A DNA stretch of 64,000 nucleotides from the NCBI GenBank assembly GCA_900129675.1, contig FSRD01000001.1, forward strand, positions 7,553,501 to 7,617,500. The letters are read 5' to 3'. A model generated the notes under the pieces. That model saw only the letters and a list, made by a program, of their open reading frames with translations, had not been told where the DNA came from and ran no database searches. Each line of letters begins with the position of its first letter. Position 1 is the stretch's first letter. Positions 51,682 to 60,698 of the stretch are shown piece after piece. A program made the translations under genes and the position numbers. The DNA comes from Bradyrhizobium erythrophlei (lineage in GTDB: Bacteria > Pseudomonadota > Alphaproteobacteria > Rhizobiales > Xanthobacteraceae).

Positions 51682-53550
51682 CTAAAAGACCTTTTTCGTC
51701 TCCGGCCGGTGCTTGTTCGTCGGCACGAAGCCCGACCGAGTTGCTTCGCGAGACTGGCGCACCCAGACCTCGCGATTCGGGTGCAAACCGGCACCGCGGG
51801 TGGCAGGAACGGCGGTGAGCCGCGCGCGGTGCAACAGGCGGGTGTCGGCTTCGCCGCAGTTCGGGTGGATGCCGCCGTTAGCCGCCACCACCTTGTCCCA
51901 GGCCGCCTTGCGCTGCTTGAGAATGGCGGGATCTGCCAGCGCCGTGCAGTTGAGCTCGTTCTTATCCAGATCCGCGACGATCTCGTCCCCGTCCTGAACG
52001 AAGGCGATAGGTCCGCCAAGGCCGGCTTCAGGGCCGACGTGGCCGATCACGAGGCCGACCGATCCGCCAGAGAACCGCGCGTCGGTCATCAGCGCCACAA
52101 CGATTCCCCGCTCACGGCACAGCGTGGTAATGCGCGAGGTTGGGTCGAGCATCTCCGGCATACCCGGCGCGCCGCTCGGACCCTCGTAACGCACGATGAT
52201 CATGTCGTTGTTCTGGAACCGCCCGGGTGTCTTGTCGAGCGCCGCAAGCAGGTCCTGCTCGCCTTCAAACACGCACGCTTTGCCGCGGAACAGATTGTTT
52301 TCCAGCCCGCCTTCGACGCCAGCAAGCTTCAAGATTGCCGAGAATTCCGGCGACAAATTGCCGCCGAGAACGCGCAGGCCACCGGTCGGCTTGTAGGGCT
52401 TGGCGACGGAATAGATTACCTTGCCATCGGCGGTCTTGGAGCCGAGGCGTTCAACCTGCTGGGCCAGCGTTTCGCCGGTGCAGGTCATCACGTCGCCATT
52501 GAGCAGTCCGGCCTCCAACAATTCACGGACGATCACCTGCACACCGCCAACACGGTCGATGTCGACCATCGAATACTTGCCATAAGGGCGGGCGTCAGTG
52601 AGGACCGGAACGACGTACTGCGACAGATGGTTGAATTCAGCCGGCGTCATGACCTCTTTCCAGAAGTCCGCGAACCCGGCGGCGCGCGCGATCTCCGGCG
52701 CATGCAGCGTGACATTGGTCGAGCCGCCGATCGCCATCGCGACGATGACGGCGTTGCGGATCGAATCGCGCACGACGATGTCGCGTGGCCTCAGGTCCTT
52801 CGCGATCAACTGCGCGAGGTACGCGACCAGCTGCTGCGGGAATTCATTGAGGCGGCGGGGATCGTCGGACGGCGGGGCCACCATGTGCAGCGGCTGCATG
52901 CCGACGACGCCGATGAAGGTCTGCATCGTATTGTAGGTGAACATGCCGCCGCAGCTGCCGTAACCGGGGCAAGCATGGCAGGCGATGTGATGGCGGTATT
53001 CGGCGTCGGCGTTGCCGGCGACCTGATACGCGCTGACAATGTCGAGCTTCTCGCCGGTGTTCGGGTCAGTGCCAGGATGGATCGGTCCGTCCGACATGAT
53101 GATCGCGGGTTGATTGTGCTCGAGCAAGGCGGCCAACGTGCCAACTGGCGGCTTGTCGCAGGCAACTACGGCGATGGTGCCTGCGAGCCCCGTGGCGCTC
53201 AGATGTTCGCAGAGCGCATCGTGAGTAACTTCACGCCCGATCAGCGAATAGCGCATTTCGCGCGTGCCGTTGCGGATGCCGTCCGACGTCGCGATGGTGT
53301 ATTCCGGCTGGACGAGGCGCAGCTTCAGCTGGCCCGCGCCTTTGCCGATGCGGCTCTTGAGGCTGGCGTGGATCGCATCGACCTTCGCCGCAACACCCAT
53401 ATAGCACTGGCTGTCGCCCTTGGTGCCGACCACGCCAACCGACGGCTCATGGATCAGATCCTGATCGGTGCCAAGTTCTCGCGCAACCCCGATGGTTTGG
53501 GCCGTGCGTCCCGGATGGCGGTCTATGATTACGACTTTCGATTTTGTCAC
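51682..53550 (-). CDS. IlvD/Edd family dehydratase
   Basis: 622 residues from a GTG at 53550 with AAGGAA upstream. IlvD/Edd hallmarks: DSQCYMGVAAKVDA and VACDKPPVGTLAAL (Fe-S cluster Cys), CPGYGSCGGMFTYNTMQ (third Cys), AIGGSTNVTLHAPEIARAAG, and MTDARFSGGSVGLVIGHVGP near the end. The family removes water from branched-chain dihydroxy acids (valine/isoleucine synthesis) or from sugar acids. DKPPVG in place of the usual DKNMPG suggests a sugar-acid or divergent member rather than the housekeeping IlvD. It is the only intact gene between the two IS1182 copies. Confidence 0.85.
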   Translation of the reverse strand: MTKSKVVIIDRHPGRTAQTIGVARELGTDQDLIHEPSVGVVGTKGDSQCYMGVAAKVDAIHASLKSRIGKGAGQLKLRLVQPEYTIATSDGIRNGTREMRYSLIGREVTHDALCEHLSATGLAGTIAVVACDKPPVGTLAALLEHNQPAIIMSDGPIHPGTDPNTGEKLDIVSAYQVAGNADAEYRHHIACHACPGYGSCGGMFTYNTMQTFIGVVGMQPLHMVAPPSDDPRRLNEFPQQLVAYLAQLIAKDLRPRDIVVRDSIRNAVIVAMAIGGSTNVTLHAPEIARAAGFADFWKEVMTPAEFNHLSQYVVPVLTDARPYGKYSMVDIDRVGGVQVIVRELLEAGLLNGDVMTCTGETLAQQVERLGSKTADGKVIYSVAKPYKPTGGLRVLGGNLSPEFSAILKLAGVEGGLENNLFRGKACVFEGEQDLLAALDKTPGRFQNNDMIIVRYEGPSGAPGMPEMLDPTSRITTLCRERGIVVALMTDARFSGGSVGLVIGHVGPEAGLGGPIAFVQDGDEIVADLDKNELNCTALADPAILKQRKAAWDKVVAANGGIHPNCGEADTRLLHRARLTAVPATRGAGLHPNREVWVRQSREATRSGFVPTNKHRPETKKVF

Positions 53551-53586
53551 GGCGAGTTCCTTTCAAGCGAGCGGCTTGTTCGATCG

Positions 53587-53604
53587 ACAATATGTACAAT
53601 ATGT
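53587..53604. promoter_or_regulatory. Tandem 9-bp repeat upstream of the dehydratase gene
   Basis: ACAATATGT occurs twice back to back, 37 bases upstream of the GTG start, in an otherwise GC-rich region. A tandem site so close to the start could bind a regulator. Unproven. Confidence 0.4.
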
Positions 53605-53805
53605 AGAGTGCGCCCCGCTGAGATTTGTCACCTGATTCAGGCGCATGAGCCGGACGTTCTGATTGGTCACCCCATCCGGACGTCGTCTCCTTCGACGTTG
53701 AGGATGCAAAGCCATACAGAGCGCGGCTGCGACCATCAACACATCACCGCGCCAAGCTCTCGAGGGGGCCGAGCCTAGTCCTGTGAACAGCCCAACGGCC
53801 ACCCC

Positions 53806-55265
53806 TAGGAGTCCGTCCAGATAGGTGCTGCGACGGGCATTTATTGGCATGTTAGCCGGCTCAGGCAGCCTTTGCGAGGGTGAACAGCTTCAGGAGGTTG
53901 TGGGCGGTGCAGATCATGGCCCACTCGGCACGCACTTTTTCGACACCCCTTAACAGGAACTGGCGGAAGCCGCGTGCCTGTTTGATCTGTCCGAAGACCG
54001 GTTCGACCACTTGCTTTCTCAATCGGTAGGGCGTTTCGAAGCCGCCATCGTCGATCTTCTTTCGCATCCGTTGGGTCAGCGGTCCGCCGATTTTTCCGTT
54101 CGCGGCTGTCGGGTGCTTGGCGCGTCCAGGCGCGACATAGCCGTCAACGCGATGTGCTTCGAGCGCTTCGAGATTGGATTCGCTGCAGTAGCCGGAGTCC
54201 GCTGAGGCCTGCTCCGGCTTGCGGCCGAGATTGTTCTCGATGGCCTCGATCAGGGGCACCAGCTGGCCCTGATCGTTGCCGCACTGCGTCAGTTCGTGCG
54301 CGACAATGATCTGGGCGCCTGCGTCGACGGCGGCCTGTGCATTATAGGCCTGAACGAAGCCATCCTTCGACTTCATGATGCGGCTTTCCGGATCGGTGAA
54401 GTTGCGTTGCGACTTGGGATCAGGCTGGTCCGATGCCGGCGCCGCCGGTTTGCCCGGCTTCTTGCGGCCTTCGGCTTGGCGCTGCTGTTCCTTTTCGGCC
54501 TCGATGCGACGCTCTTCCTCCGCGGCCAGCCTGGCGTCGGCCTCCAGCGCCGCCATCGCCTGCTGGATCTTCGCCAGCCGCTTCTCCTTGTCGCCAGCCC
54601 AATCCGGCAGCTCGTCGCCGCGTTTGTCTTTGCCGAAAGTCTCGTCCTCCTGAGCATCCGCCGCCTCAGCGGCCGCCAGCATGCGAGCGACCTCGGCTTT
54701 CAATTCCGCCTCGCGTTTCTTCATGCGCTCATAACTCATCGCTTTATGTTTCGACGCGTTCGCTTTGATCTTCGTGCCATCAAGCGCGACATGGCCGAGT
54801 TTGACCAGCCCTGCCGTCTCGCACAACTTCAGAACCTGCAGGAACAGTGCGCCGAGCGCCTTCAAATGCCGCTTGCGGAAGTCGCTGATCGTGCGAAAAT
54901 CCGGCGGATCGAGCGCGACAATCATTACAAAATCATTCCGTTCGCGGCAGGCCTTCGCGATCCGCCGCGATGAATACAGCCCACTCGCATAGCCGTGCAG
55001 CAGAAGCGCCACCATCATGCGCGGGTCGAACGGCGGCTGCCCGAGCCCGCTCACATAGCTGCCCGTGATCTCCTTGAGATCGAGGCTCTCCCGCACCAGT
55101 TCAACGATAAACCGCGAGACATGGCCTTTCGGCACGAAGTCCTGCACATTCGGCGGCAGAAGCAGCGTCTGATCGATATTCCAGGGGCGAAAATACTTGC
55201 TCATCGCCCAAGGTTGAATCAGACTCGCTCAGAATTGAACAGCCACTATTCGGACAGGCTCCTAG
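53806..55265 (-). mobile_element. IS1182 family element, copy 2
   Basis: Bounded by CTAG at 53806-53809 and 55262-55265, with the same terminal sequences as copy 1 in inverted orientation. Right half of the pair. Confidence 0.9.
53861..55204 (-). CDS. IS1182 family transposase (copy 2)
   Basis: 447 residues, apparently the intact version: it keeps RMMVALLLHGYASGLYSSRR where copy 1 has lost a residue, and reads RKPEQAS where copy 1 has RTPEQAS. The catalytic motifs are as in copy 1. This copy could supply the transposase acting on both ends. Confidence 0.92.
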   Translation of the reverse strand: MSKYFRPWNIDQTLLLPPNVQDFVPKGHVSRFIVELVRESLDLKEITGSYVSGLGQPPFDPRMMVALLLHGYASGLYSSRRIAKACRERNDFVMIVALDPPDFRTISDFRKRHLKALGALFLQVLKLCETAGLVKLGHVALDGTKIKANASKHKAMSYERMKKREAELKAEVARMLAAAEAADAQEDETFGKDKRGDELPDWAGDKEKRLAKIQQAMAALEADARLAAEEERRIEAEKEQQRQAEGRKKPGKPAAPASDQPDPKSQRNFTDPESRIMKSKDGFVQAYNAQAAVDAGAQIIVAHELTQCGNDQGQLVPLIEAIENNLGRKPEQASADSGYCSESNLEALEAHRVDGYVAPGRAKHPTAANGKIGGPLTQRMRKKIDDGGFETPYRLRKQVVEPVFGQIKQARGFRQFLLRGVEKVRAEWAMICTAHNLLKLFTLAKAA

Positions 55266-55432
55266 GGTGGCAATCACACTGCCACTCCTACCACGCAGTG
55301 AATTTATTCTAGGGTCTCCAGGGCGAGTCTCCAGAAAACGGGAGTTTTCTTGGATTCGGCTGGAGACTTTTGGGAATTCTCGACCCAAAAAGTTCGAATG
55401 TCGGTCTCCAGAGACTATTGGCGACGAGAAAA

Positions 55433-55456
55433 GCCCGCGTTTGGCGGGCCTTTCTC
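55433..55456. terminator. Bidirectional terminator beside the partial tRNA-Gln
   Basis: GCCCGC-GTTTG-GCGGGC stem with CTTTCT on the plus-strand side and AAAA before it (TTTT on the minus strand). It lies 44 bases past the 3' end of the partial tRNA-Gln and probably ended that transcript. Confidence 0.7.
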
Positions 55457-55492
55457 ATCCAAAGAAGGAAATTCTCTGAAACGCGGAATGCC

Positions 55493-55562
55493 TGGCTGGG
55501 GCGGGAGGGATCGAACCTCCGAATGGCGGAATCAAAATCCGCCGCCTTCCAAGAATCGGGCC
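55493..55562 (-). pseudogene. tRNA-Gln(UUG), 3' part intact, 5' part lost
   Basis: Minus strand from high to low coordinates: anticodon stem-loop GGCGGA-TTTTGAT-TCCGCC (anticodon TTG), variable loop, T arm GGAGG-TTCGATC-CCTCC, acceptor 3' strand CGCCCCA and GCCA. Upstream of the anticodon stem only TTGGAAGGC resembles a D arm, and no strand pairing with CGCCCCA (TGGGGCG) precedes it on this strand. So the 5' end is missing or replaced. Confidence 0.7.
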
Positions 55563-56331
55563 GATATCGCACATGCCCGCAGGAAAGCCGACCTAGGCCA
55601 CCGCCTGGGGCGACGGCGCCCTTGTGAGCCCTCAGGTTGAGTCCTTAGCGCCGCTTTGCTCTGGCTCGCCGCTCCGTTTGGTTGCCAGAATTGCTTCAAG
55701 TGTCAGCACAACGCGGCTTTCGACTCAGAAAAGAAGGACGCAGAAGGATTTGGAAAGCCTTTCCCTCCCTAGCCTTTGTTGCCGCCTTGCGAGTAGTCAG
55801 CGAGGGCGCGAAGGCTTCACCGGTTTCATTGCGCCAGATTTCGTAACGGATTCAATGATTTTTCTGCGGGTCCGTAGACTCAGAATTCAAGTAATAGCCC
55901 ATTCCGCAGACTCAGAGTTGGGCTGCTATGGACTCAAGATCACCGGCAGCAGAGCATTGAAATTGTTGTCTGTTTCTTGCTTTCAGACTCAGATTGCATC
56001 GAACGGCACAATGGTTGTGTGTCGCGCTCACCACATTCCTGCATTCCGTTCACACCATTCCTGCACTGCTGGGCGATCCGGACGGCCGGTCCTGCTGCGC
56101 AAGCGTCCGCGGTCGGCATTCTCAGGGCTGGGCCCTACCGGTCGCCTGGCGCTCTGGCGACGGTCGAACGCCGATGAGCGCCACGTTTGGCTTCTCCTTC
56201 CGGATTCAGCCAATATGCTCGGCTACCCAAGGGGTGTGAACTGCCGGGTTTGGCAAAGATAGCATAGTCCAGGGAGGAGCTTCGATCCTCGTCGGCCGCG
56301 CGTACGGTCATCCCTCGCCCGCCCCGGCAAG
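55563..56331. other. No supported gene
   Basis: About 770 bp without a frame I can support. A TGGGGCG followed by GACGGCGCC on the plus strand at about 55604 resembles a tRNA-Gln 5' end but in the opposite orientation to the 3' part. Confidence 0.4.
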
Positions 56332-56841
56332 TCATTCCGGATAACCCCCACGGATGCGAAGCCCACGGTTGTCAGGCTCATCGAACATTTGCGAGCATGA
56401 ACGATTGAGGTTTTGGACAGCATGTGCGCGGGGATAGCCGAAATAGGCGAGTATTCCGTCGCCCAGAAACCTGGCGATAATGCCGTCATAAGTGGCAATG
56501 ACCCTCGCGCACGCGGTCCGATAGGAACGGATCACCTCCCACATGTCCTCGGGATCGAGGCGCGCCGAAAGCGCGGTCGAGCCCACAAGATCACAGAACA
56601 TTACAGTGAGGTGGCGTCGCTCGGCATCATGCCGCGGAGCCGGCTCGGCAACCAGTTCTGCTTGATTGAGTTCAGAGATCACGCGCAGCATTTTACGTCG
56701 ATGGCCGAGCAGGACCCCGAGCCTATCGAAGTCCTGGTCAGTCAGTTCGGCAAGGACACCAAGATCGATCCCGTTCTCGGCAAAACGCAGCGCGTATTGC
56801 CCAAGCCCAAGCTTCTCGAGCCAGTCCGCAATCTGTTGCAT
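56332..56841 (-). pseudogene. SAM-domain adenylate cyclase, truncated
   Basis: The ATG at 56841 opens a SAM domain (IADWLEKLGLGQYALRFAEN, LTDQDFDRLGVLLGHRRKML), then the start of a class III cyclase domain (HLTVMFCDLVGSTALSARLD, RFLGDGILAYFGYPRAHA). Homology ends at about 56424, after which the frame runs on to a stop in unrelated sequence. The rest of the cyclase and the ATPase/TPR region usual in this architecture are missing. Confidence 0.75.
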
Positions 56842-57127
56842 TGGCACCACCGACTGTCTGGTTGGCGGCCAGCCTAATTTTGGACCACGGTAACAAAAAA
56901 ATATCCCAATATTTCCCGGATGGCACGTCTTGTTTGCGGCAATTCGGCGCGGCTGGTCCTCGATTTCTTAAAAGGGTGCTCAGTACAAATGTCCGCTACT
57001 CGAGCCGCTGATTAAGAGTTCAAAACCAGCGCTTCGCGGTGGAGCCCGGCACGAGGCTGTTGAGTTCGGCTCTCAACTGCGCCTCATTCATTCACGATGA
57101 ACGTGCAAAATGTAGAATCTGACAAAC

Positions 57128-57412
57128 TCAGCGCGCCTGCTGGCCAGGCTGGTCATAGCTGGCAACAAGCGCCATGGCGTGCTCGATGCGCAAGCTACTA
57201 CCTGCGCTAACGACAATGAATGTTTGGGAATCGGTCGTTGAAAGCCCTTGGCTATCAATCAGTTCAGCCAGGGAATTGACAAGCGCTTCGGCATCGCCGG
57301 TATTTACTAGGCTGTAGTCGATGGAGCCTTGGAACCGCGCGTTCGAACCAACCACGACACCGCTTGGGCAGGATGCAGAAAGATTGAGACCTTCAACTGA
57401 TACAGAACCCAT
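57128..57412 (-). CDS. Small hypothetical protein (94 aa)
   Basis: The ATG at 57412 has GGAG six bases upstream. Beta-rich N-terminus (MGSVSVEGLNLSASCPSGVV) then an alpha/beta mix (DYSLVNTGDAEALVNSLAEL). No signal peptide; one Cys. It follows the 90-aa gene on the same strand with a 199-bp gap. The composition resembles the small proteins near the secretion operon. No family recognised. Confidence 0.55.
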   Translation of the reverse strand: MGSVSVEGLNLSASCPSGVVVGSNARFQGSIDYSLVNTGDAEALVNSLAELIDSQGLSTTDSQTFIVVSAGSSLRIEHAMALVASYDQPGQQAR

Positions 57413-57611
57413 ACTAATCTCCAGCAGCTGACAGCGTATTGAGCGGAAAGTTCAAACCCTGAACTAATGTGGAACTTCAGAATCCTTTTCGAGCGTTCTT
57501 GCAGAGCGTTCCAGTACTTTCCTTCGTCATGCGAGAATTCGGGCCTTCGCATTCGCGAATTTACTTAGGCCAGGCGGGCACAAGGCCGTTGTTCCGGCGT
57601 TTGACGTCAAA

Positions 57612-57884
57612 TTATTCAAAGTTGGCCGACAGGTCGACGGTCGTGGCCGCCTCCACTTCAACCGACCGCTCGGACGTCGTGTCCGGGTCGCTGACACGCG
57701 CGACGCGCCACAAAATGTTGCCGGAGGAGCCGCTGGTATTTTCCTGTACCGCGATCGCAAAAAGCTGATCTTCTGGCAGACGCAGTCCGTCGACGATGAA
57801 CGGCTGTCCGGCAAGATTCAGATCCCGCACGCTCACGAATAGATCGTCCAAATCCGCGTTATGCAGTTGCACTACTATAGCCAT
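57612..57884 (-). CDS. Small hypothetical protein (90 aa)
   Basis: ATG at 57884 with AGGAG six bases upstream. MAIVVQLHNADLDDLFVSVR and a beta-rich body (GQPFIVDGLRLPEDQLFAIA, SGNILWRVARVSDPDTTSER). Acidic, no Cys, no signal peptide. Probably a compact beta fold. Family unknown. Likely co-expressed with the 94-aa gene. Confidence 0.6.
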   Translation of the reverse strand: MAIVVQLHNADLDDLFVSVRDLNLAGQPFIVDGLRLPEDQLFAIAVQENTSGSSGNILWRVARVSDPDTTSERSVEVEAATTVDLSANFE

Positions 57885-58050
57885 GACCGTCTCCTAAACC
57901 TTGTCATTCCGACTGAACATGGTCCAACGCAGCCGCTGACTTTACGCTAATTAAGGGTCGCAAAAATCCGAACCCAATTGCGGGCTGAGCAATTCGCACG
58001 GCGAATAGCCTACGACCGCGGTCGATCAGAGTTGCTTCGTGAACGCACTG

Positions 58051-58369
58051 TCATTTCAAATGCTGAACTAGCTCCAGTCTCCGCTCCTTGAATGCTTTCT
58101 CAATTCCTCTAGCCAATAACCTCCAGCAAAGCTGGAGGTTTGATTGGGAACCGCCAAAGGCGGTTTTAAGGATGTTTGGACGATTGATTGGATTTTGGGC
58201 TGCTGAAATCTTCAGCTCAAACTGCTCCAATTGCCGATCGGCCAGTTCTTGGTTTCTGATGTAGGCTCGGATCACTTCCTCGTCCCGGCCAACGGTCGTG
58301 ACAAAGTACCCGCGCGCCCAGAATTTGTGGCCCAGAAAATTCCGCATCTTGCGTTCGACATTCTGCGCG
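58051..58369 (-). pseudogene. tnpA: IS200/IS605-type tnpA, 3' exon
   Basis: Begins C-GCG-CAG at 58369 (AQNVERKMRNFLGHKFWARG, then YFVTTVGRDEEVIRAYIRNQ). This is the C-terminal half of a Y1 transposase, joined to the N-terminal half at 60586-60315 once the group II intron is removed: 272 + 319 nt gives 197 codons in frame. The last ~60 codons run through the right-end hairpins, so the original stop may have been lost. Confidence 0.8.
58118..58165. repeat. Hairpins at the right end of the IS200-like element
   Basis: Two perfect hairpins, AACCTCCAGC-AAA-GCTGGAGGTT (58118-58140) and AACCGCC-AAA-GGCGGTT (58149-58165). Subterminal hairpins are what Y1 transposases recognise at the ends of IS200/IS605 elements. 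The matching left-end hairpin is at 60667-60683. Confidence 0.7.
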
Positions 58370-60314
58370 GTAGGGTCGAGGACTGGCGCGCCGGCAGGCC
58401 TTTCGACCGCGCCACGTTTCCAGTCCCCTCCGCGTCGCACGCAGCATGCGGATTTCCCGCACTGCGCGCCCCCATTTACTTCACGCCAAGGCTTATGGGA
58501 CCTATCCGGCTGGGGCAGCTTTCGGTCCGTCGTGTCGCACTCGATAGCCGTTGAACAGCCCGAGAGTGTCGTACAGCCACGCCCTATTCCACCGCTTCCA
58601 GCAGAAGCCCTTTCGTTTCTGAGCTTGCGCCAGTTGGCGCCTGACCTTCTTCTCCACCCAATCTTTGATGTAGCTGAAGCACTCACTGGAGTGTCCAACC
58701 GCGAAGTAGTTCACCCACCCCCGGAGCTTCGGATTGAGCAGGCTTATTACCCTGCCAATCGGCTGCGACCGGTGTCGGCGAAACACCTCTTTAAGCTCAC
58801 GCAGAAGCGCCGTCCGCTTTTTGAGCTTGGGCGTGTAATGCGGCCGCATCGCTCCGCGTAGGCTGCGGAGGTAGCGGAAGTCGAACCCCAAGAAACTGAA
58901 GCTTTCGCCTCGTTCCAGGTTTACTGTTCGGCTCTTTTCATCATTGATTTCCACCTGCAGCTTGGCGAACTCCTCCCGAAGTCGTTTGGTCACGGCTCCA
59001 ATCAGCCAGTCATGACGTTTGTAGGCGTCGATCAAGACCACCAGGTCGTCAGCGAATCGCGCGTATTCGACGTGGGTGTACTTGCCGTTGCGGGTGACTT
59101 CCCGCGCTCGCTCCAGCATCTTGTCCACCTCATTGAGGTAGAGATTACTGAGCAAGGGCGAGATCACACCGCCCTGCGGAACGCCCTTCTTGCCAGCGGC
59201 TTTCAGCATAATCTTCAGCAGATGCATGATGTCCGCGTCATCAACCCGCTGCGCCACTTTCGCCAACAGCCGGTCATGCCGGACATTGTCAAAGTAGGCC
59301 CGCAGGTCAAAGTCGAGAACCCGTACCTTCCGTTGGACTATTGCTTCAGCCACTCGCTTGATCGCATCATGTGCTGTCCGCTTGGGACGATATCCAAACG
59401 ATCCCGGTTGGAAGTCAGCCTCGAACACAGGCTCGAGGATGAGCTTGAGCGCACCTTGCACCACTCTGTCGCGGATCGCCGGAATCGAGAGGACACGGAC
59501 TTTGCCCCCGTCCTTCGGTATCTCCTGCCTCCGCGCGGGGAGTGGCTGATAGGTACGCCCGGTCAGTTCGTCCCGTAGTTGCTCGAGCAGAGCCTCCACG
59601 CCTTGCGCCTCGATGGCCTCGAACGTGACCCCGTCTATTCCCGGTGCTCCATCGTTCTTTTTGGCCATCTCGTACGCAGCGCGCAGCGTCTCCATCTTGC
59701 AAACGTGGACGTACAGTCCCCAAAAACGCCAGGACGGTTCAGCCTTCGCCTTGACGTATAGTCTCCGCCTCAGGTCTTGCAAATCGATGGACGCCTTTGT
59801 CATCTCGTCCTTGCCTTCCTTATGTTGGAGACATCGCAAATGGCAGGGCCCCTTGGCTCCACGGACATTACTCCGCTTCGTCGCTACTACGGACCCGGCC
59901 GCCACCTTCTCGTCTTCGGCCGCCTTCCCGGTGTCGCCGGTTATACGGCCTACCTTGCTCCGGCGATTTCTCCCCGGGACGAGGAAGGCTTCTCCAGTTG
60001 CTTGGCATGTCCTTGTCACCGTGCCGTCGCTTCCACCCCGCCGAGATGAACAGTCGTGTCGGTTAGTGTTCGGCTGTTCATGCTGCCTTCGCCCTATGGA
60101 TGCGGGCTCGGCCCTCGGACTTACTTCTTTTCGAGGCCACAACGCGTTCACTGTTATTACGGCCCGGTGACTCGTTAATCTCCCCCAGGGAGATTTTGTC
60201 GATAGGCTTCGTAGGTTCTGTTTCCATTTCCTCCGCTATCCGAACTACGGGGCTCTAACTTCTACCCCGGCAGGACTGTCCCCTGCTGAACATGCTAGCC
60301 TTTACTGGACACAC
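58370..60314 (-). mobile_element. Group II intron inserted in tnpA, complete
   Basis: On the minus strand the intron starts GTGTGTCC (consensus GUGYG) at 60314 and ends CCCTAC at 58370. Removing it joins TCGATATGGAT to CGCGCAGAATG, which restores the reading frame SIWIAQNVERK of an IS200-type transposase. A domain V-like stem (AGTGCGGGAAATCCGCATGCT) lies shortly before the 3' end. The reverse transcriptase gene is inside. The length is 1945 bp. Confidence 0.85.
58502..59803 (-). CDS. ltrA: Group II intron reverse transcriptase/maturase
   Basis: 433 residues from the ATG at 59803 (AAGG upstream). RT blocks: KKNDGAPGIDGVTFEAIE, RRQEIPKDGGKVRVLSIPAI (RT2), SFGYRPKRTAHDAIKRVAEA (RT3), VLDFDLRAYFDNVRHDRLL (RT4), KGVPQGGVISPLLSNLYLNE and ARFADDLVVL (the YADD box here is FADD). 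The maturase X domain follows (NPKLRGWVNYFAVGHSSECF). No HNH endonuclease domain, so it would use the en-minus mobility route. Intact. Confidence 0.9.
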   Translation of the reverse strand: MTKASIDLQDLRRRLYVKAKAEPSWRFWGLYVHVCKMETLRAAYEMAKKNDGAPGIDGVTFEAIEAQGVEALLEQLRDELTGRTYQPLPARRQEIPKDGGKVRVLSIPAIRDRVVQGALKLILEPVFEADFQPGSFGYRPKRTAHDAIKRVAEAIVQRKVRVLDFDLRAYFDNVRHDRLLAKVAQRVDDADIMHLLKIMLKAAGKKGVPQGGVISPLLSNLYLNEVDKMLERAREVTRNGKYTHVEYARFADDLVVLIDAYKRHDWLIGAVTKRLREEFAKLQVEINDEKSRTVNLERGESFSFLGFDFRYLRSLRGAMRPHYTPKLKKRTALLRELKEVFRRHRSQPIGRVISLLNPKLRGWVNYFAVGHSSECFSYIKDWVEKKVRRQLAQAQKRKGFCWKRWNRAWLYDTLGLFNGYRVRHDGPKAAPAG

Positions 60315-60586
60315 ATCCATATCGAACTCTTCCCTTTCATGTATCCGATGATCTGCGCCACCGAATATTTGGGAGGTATCGATATCAACATGTGAACGTG
60401 ATCCGGCATCAAATGTCCTTCCTCGATCCGGCACTCCTTCCGTCGCGCCAGATCGTGAAACACTTGCCCCAGGTGCCGCTTTATCTTGCCGAAAAGAAGC
60501 TTCTTGCGGTACTTCGGTGTAAACACGACGTGGTACTTGCACTCCCAGGTCGCGTGATTAAGATGATTGAACTCTGCTTCCATCAT
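60315..60586 (-). pseudogene. tnpA: IS200/IS605-type tnpA, 5' exon
   Basis: ECKYHVVFTPKYRKKLLFGK, RHLGQVFHDLARRKECRIEE, GHLMPDHVHMLISIPPKYSV: the HUH motif (HVH) of Y1 transposases is intact. The exon ends at TCG-ATA-TGG-AT where the group II intron begins. The catalytic Tyr would lie in the 3' exon. Active only if the intron splices. Confidence 0.85.
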
Positions 60587-60666
60587 GGTCTCCTTGAGGG
60601 TTCTTGGCGGTTCCCCAAGGAGACTTCATGACTTCATTCCCGTAGCTGTAAAACTTCCTGTTTTCG

Positions 60667-60683
60667 CCCCGCCATAGGCGGGG
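60667..60683. repeat. Left-end hairpin of the IS200-like element
   Basis: CCCGCC-ATA-GGCGGG with flanking bases: a perfect stem about 80 bases upstream of the tnpA start, matching in placement the right-end hairpins near 58118. Confidence 0.6.
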
Positions 60684-60698
60684 GCTTACCAGGTTTGG

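Noticed and set aside
51565..53778. 737-codon plus-strand frame
   Set aside because: Antisense of the IlvD/Edd-family gene; Arg/Asp-rich shadow.
54296..54973. Hydrophobic 225-codon frame antisense to IS1182 copy 2
   Set aside because: The same frame occurs antisense to copy 1; it is the mirror of the coiled-coil part of the transposase.
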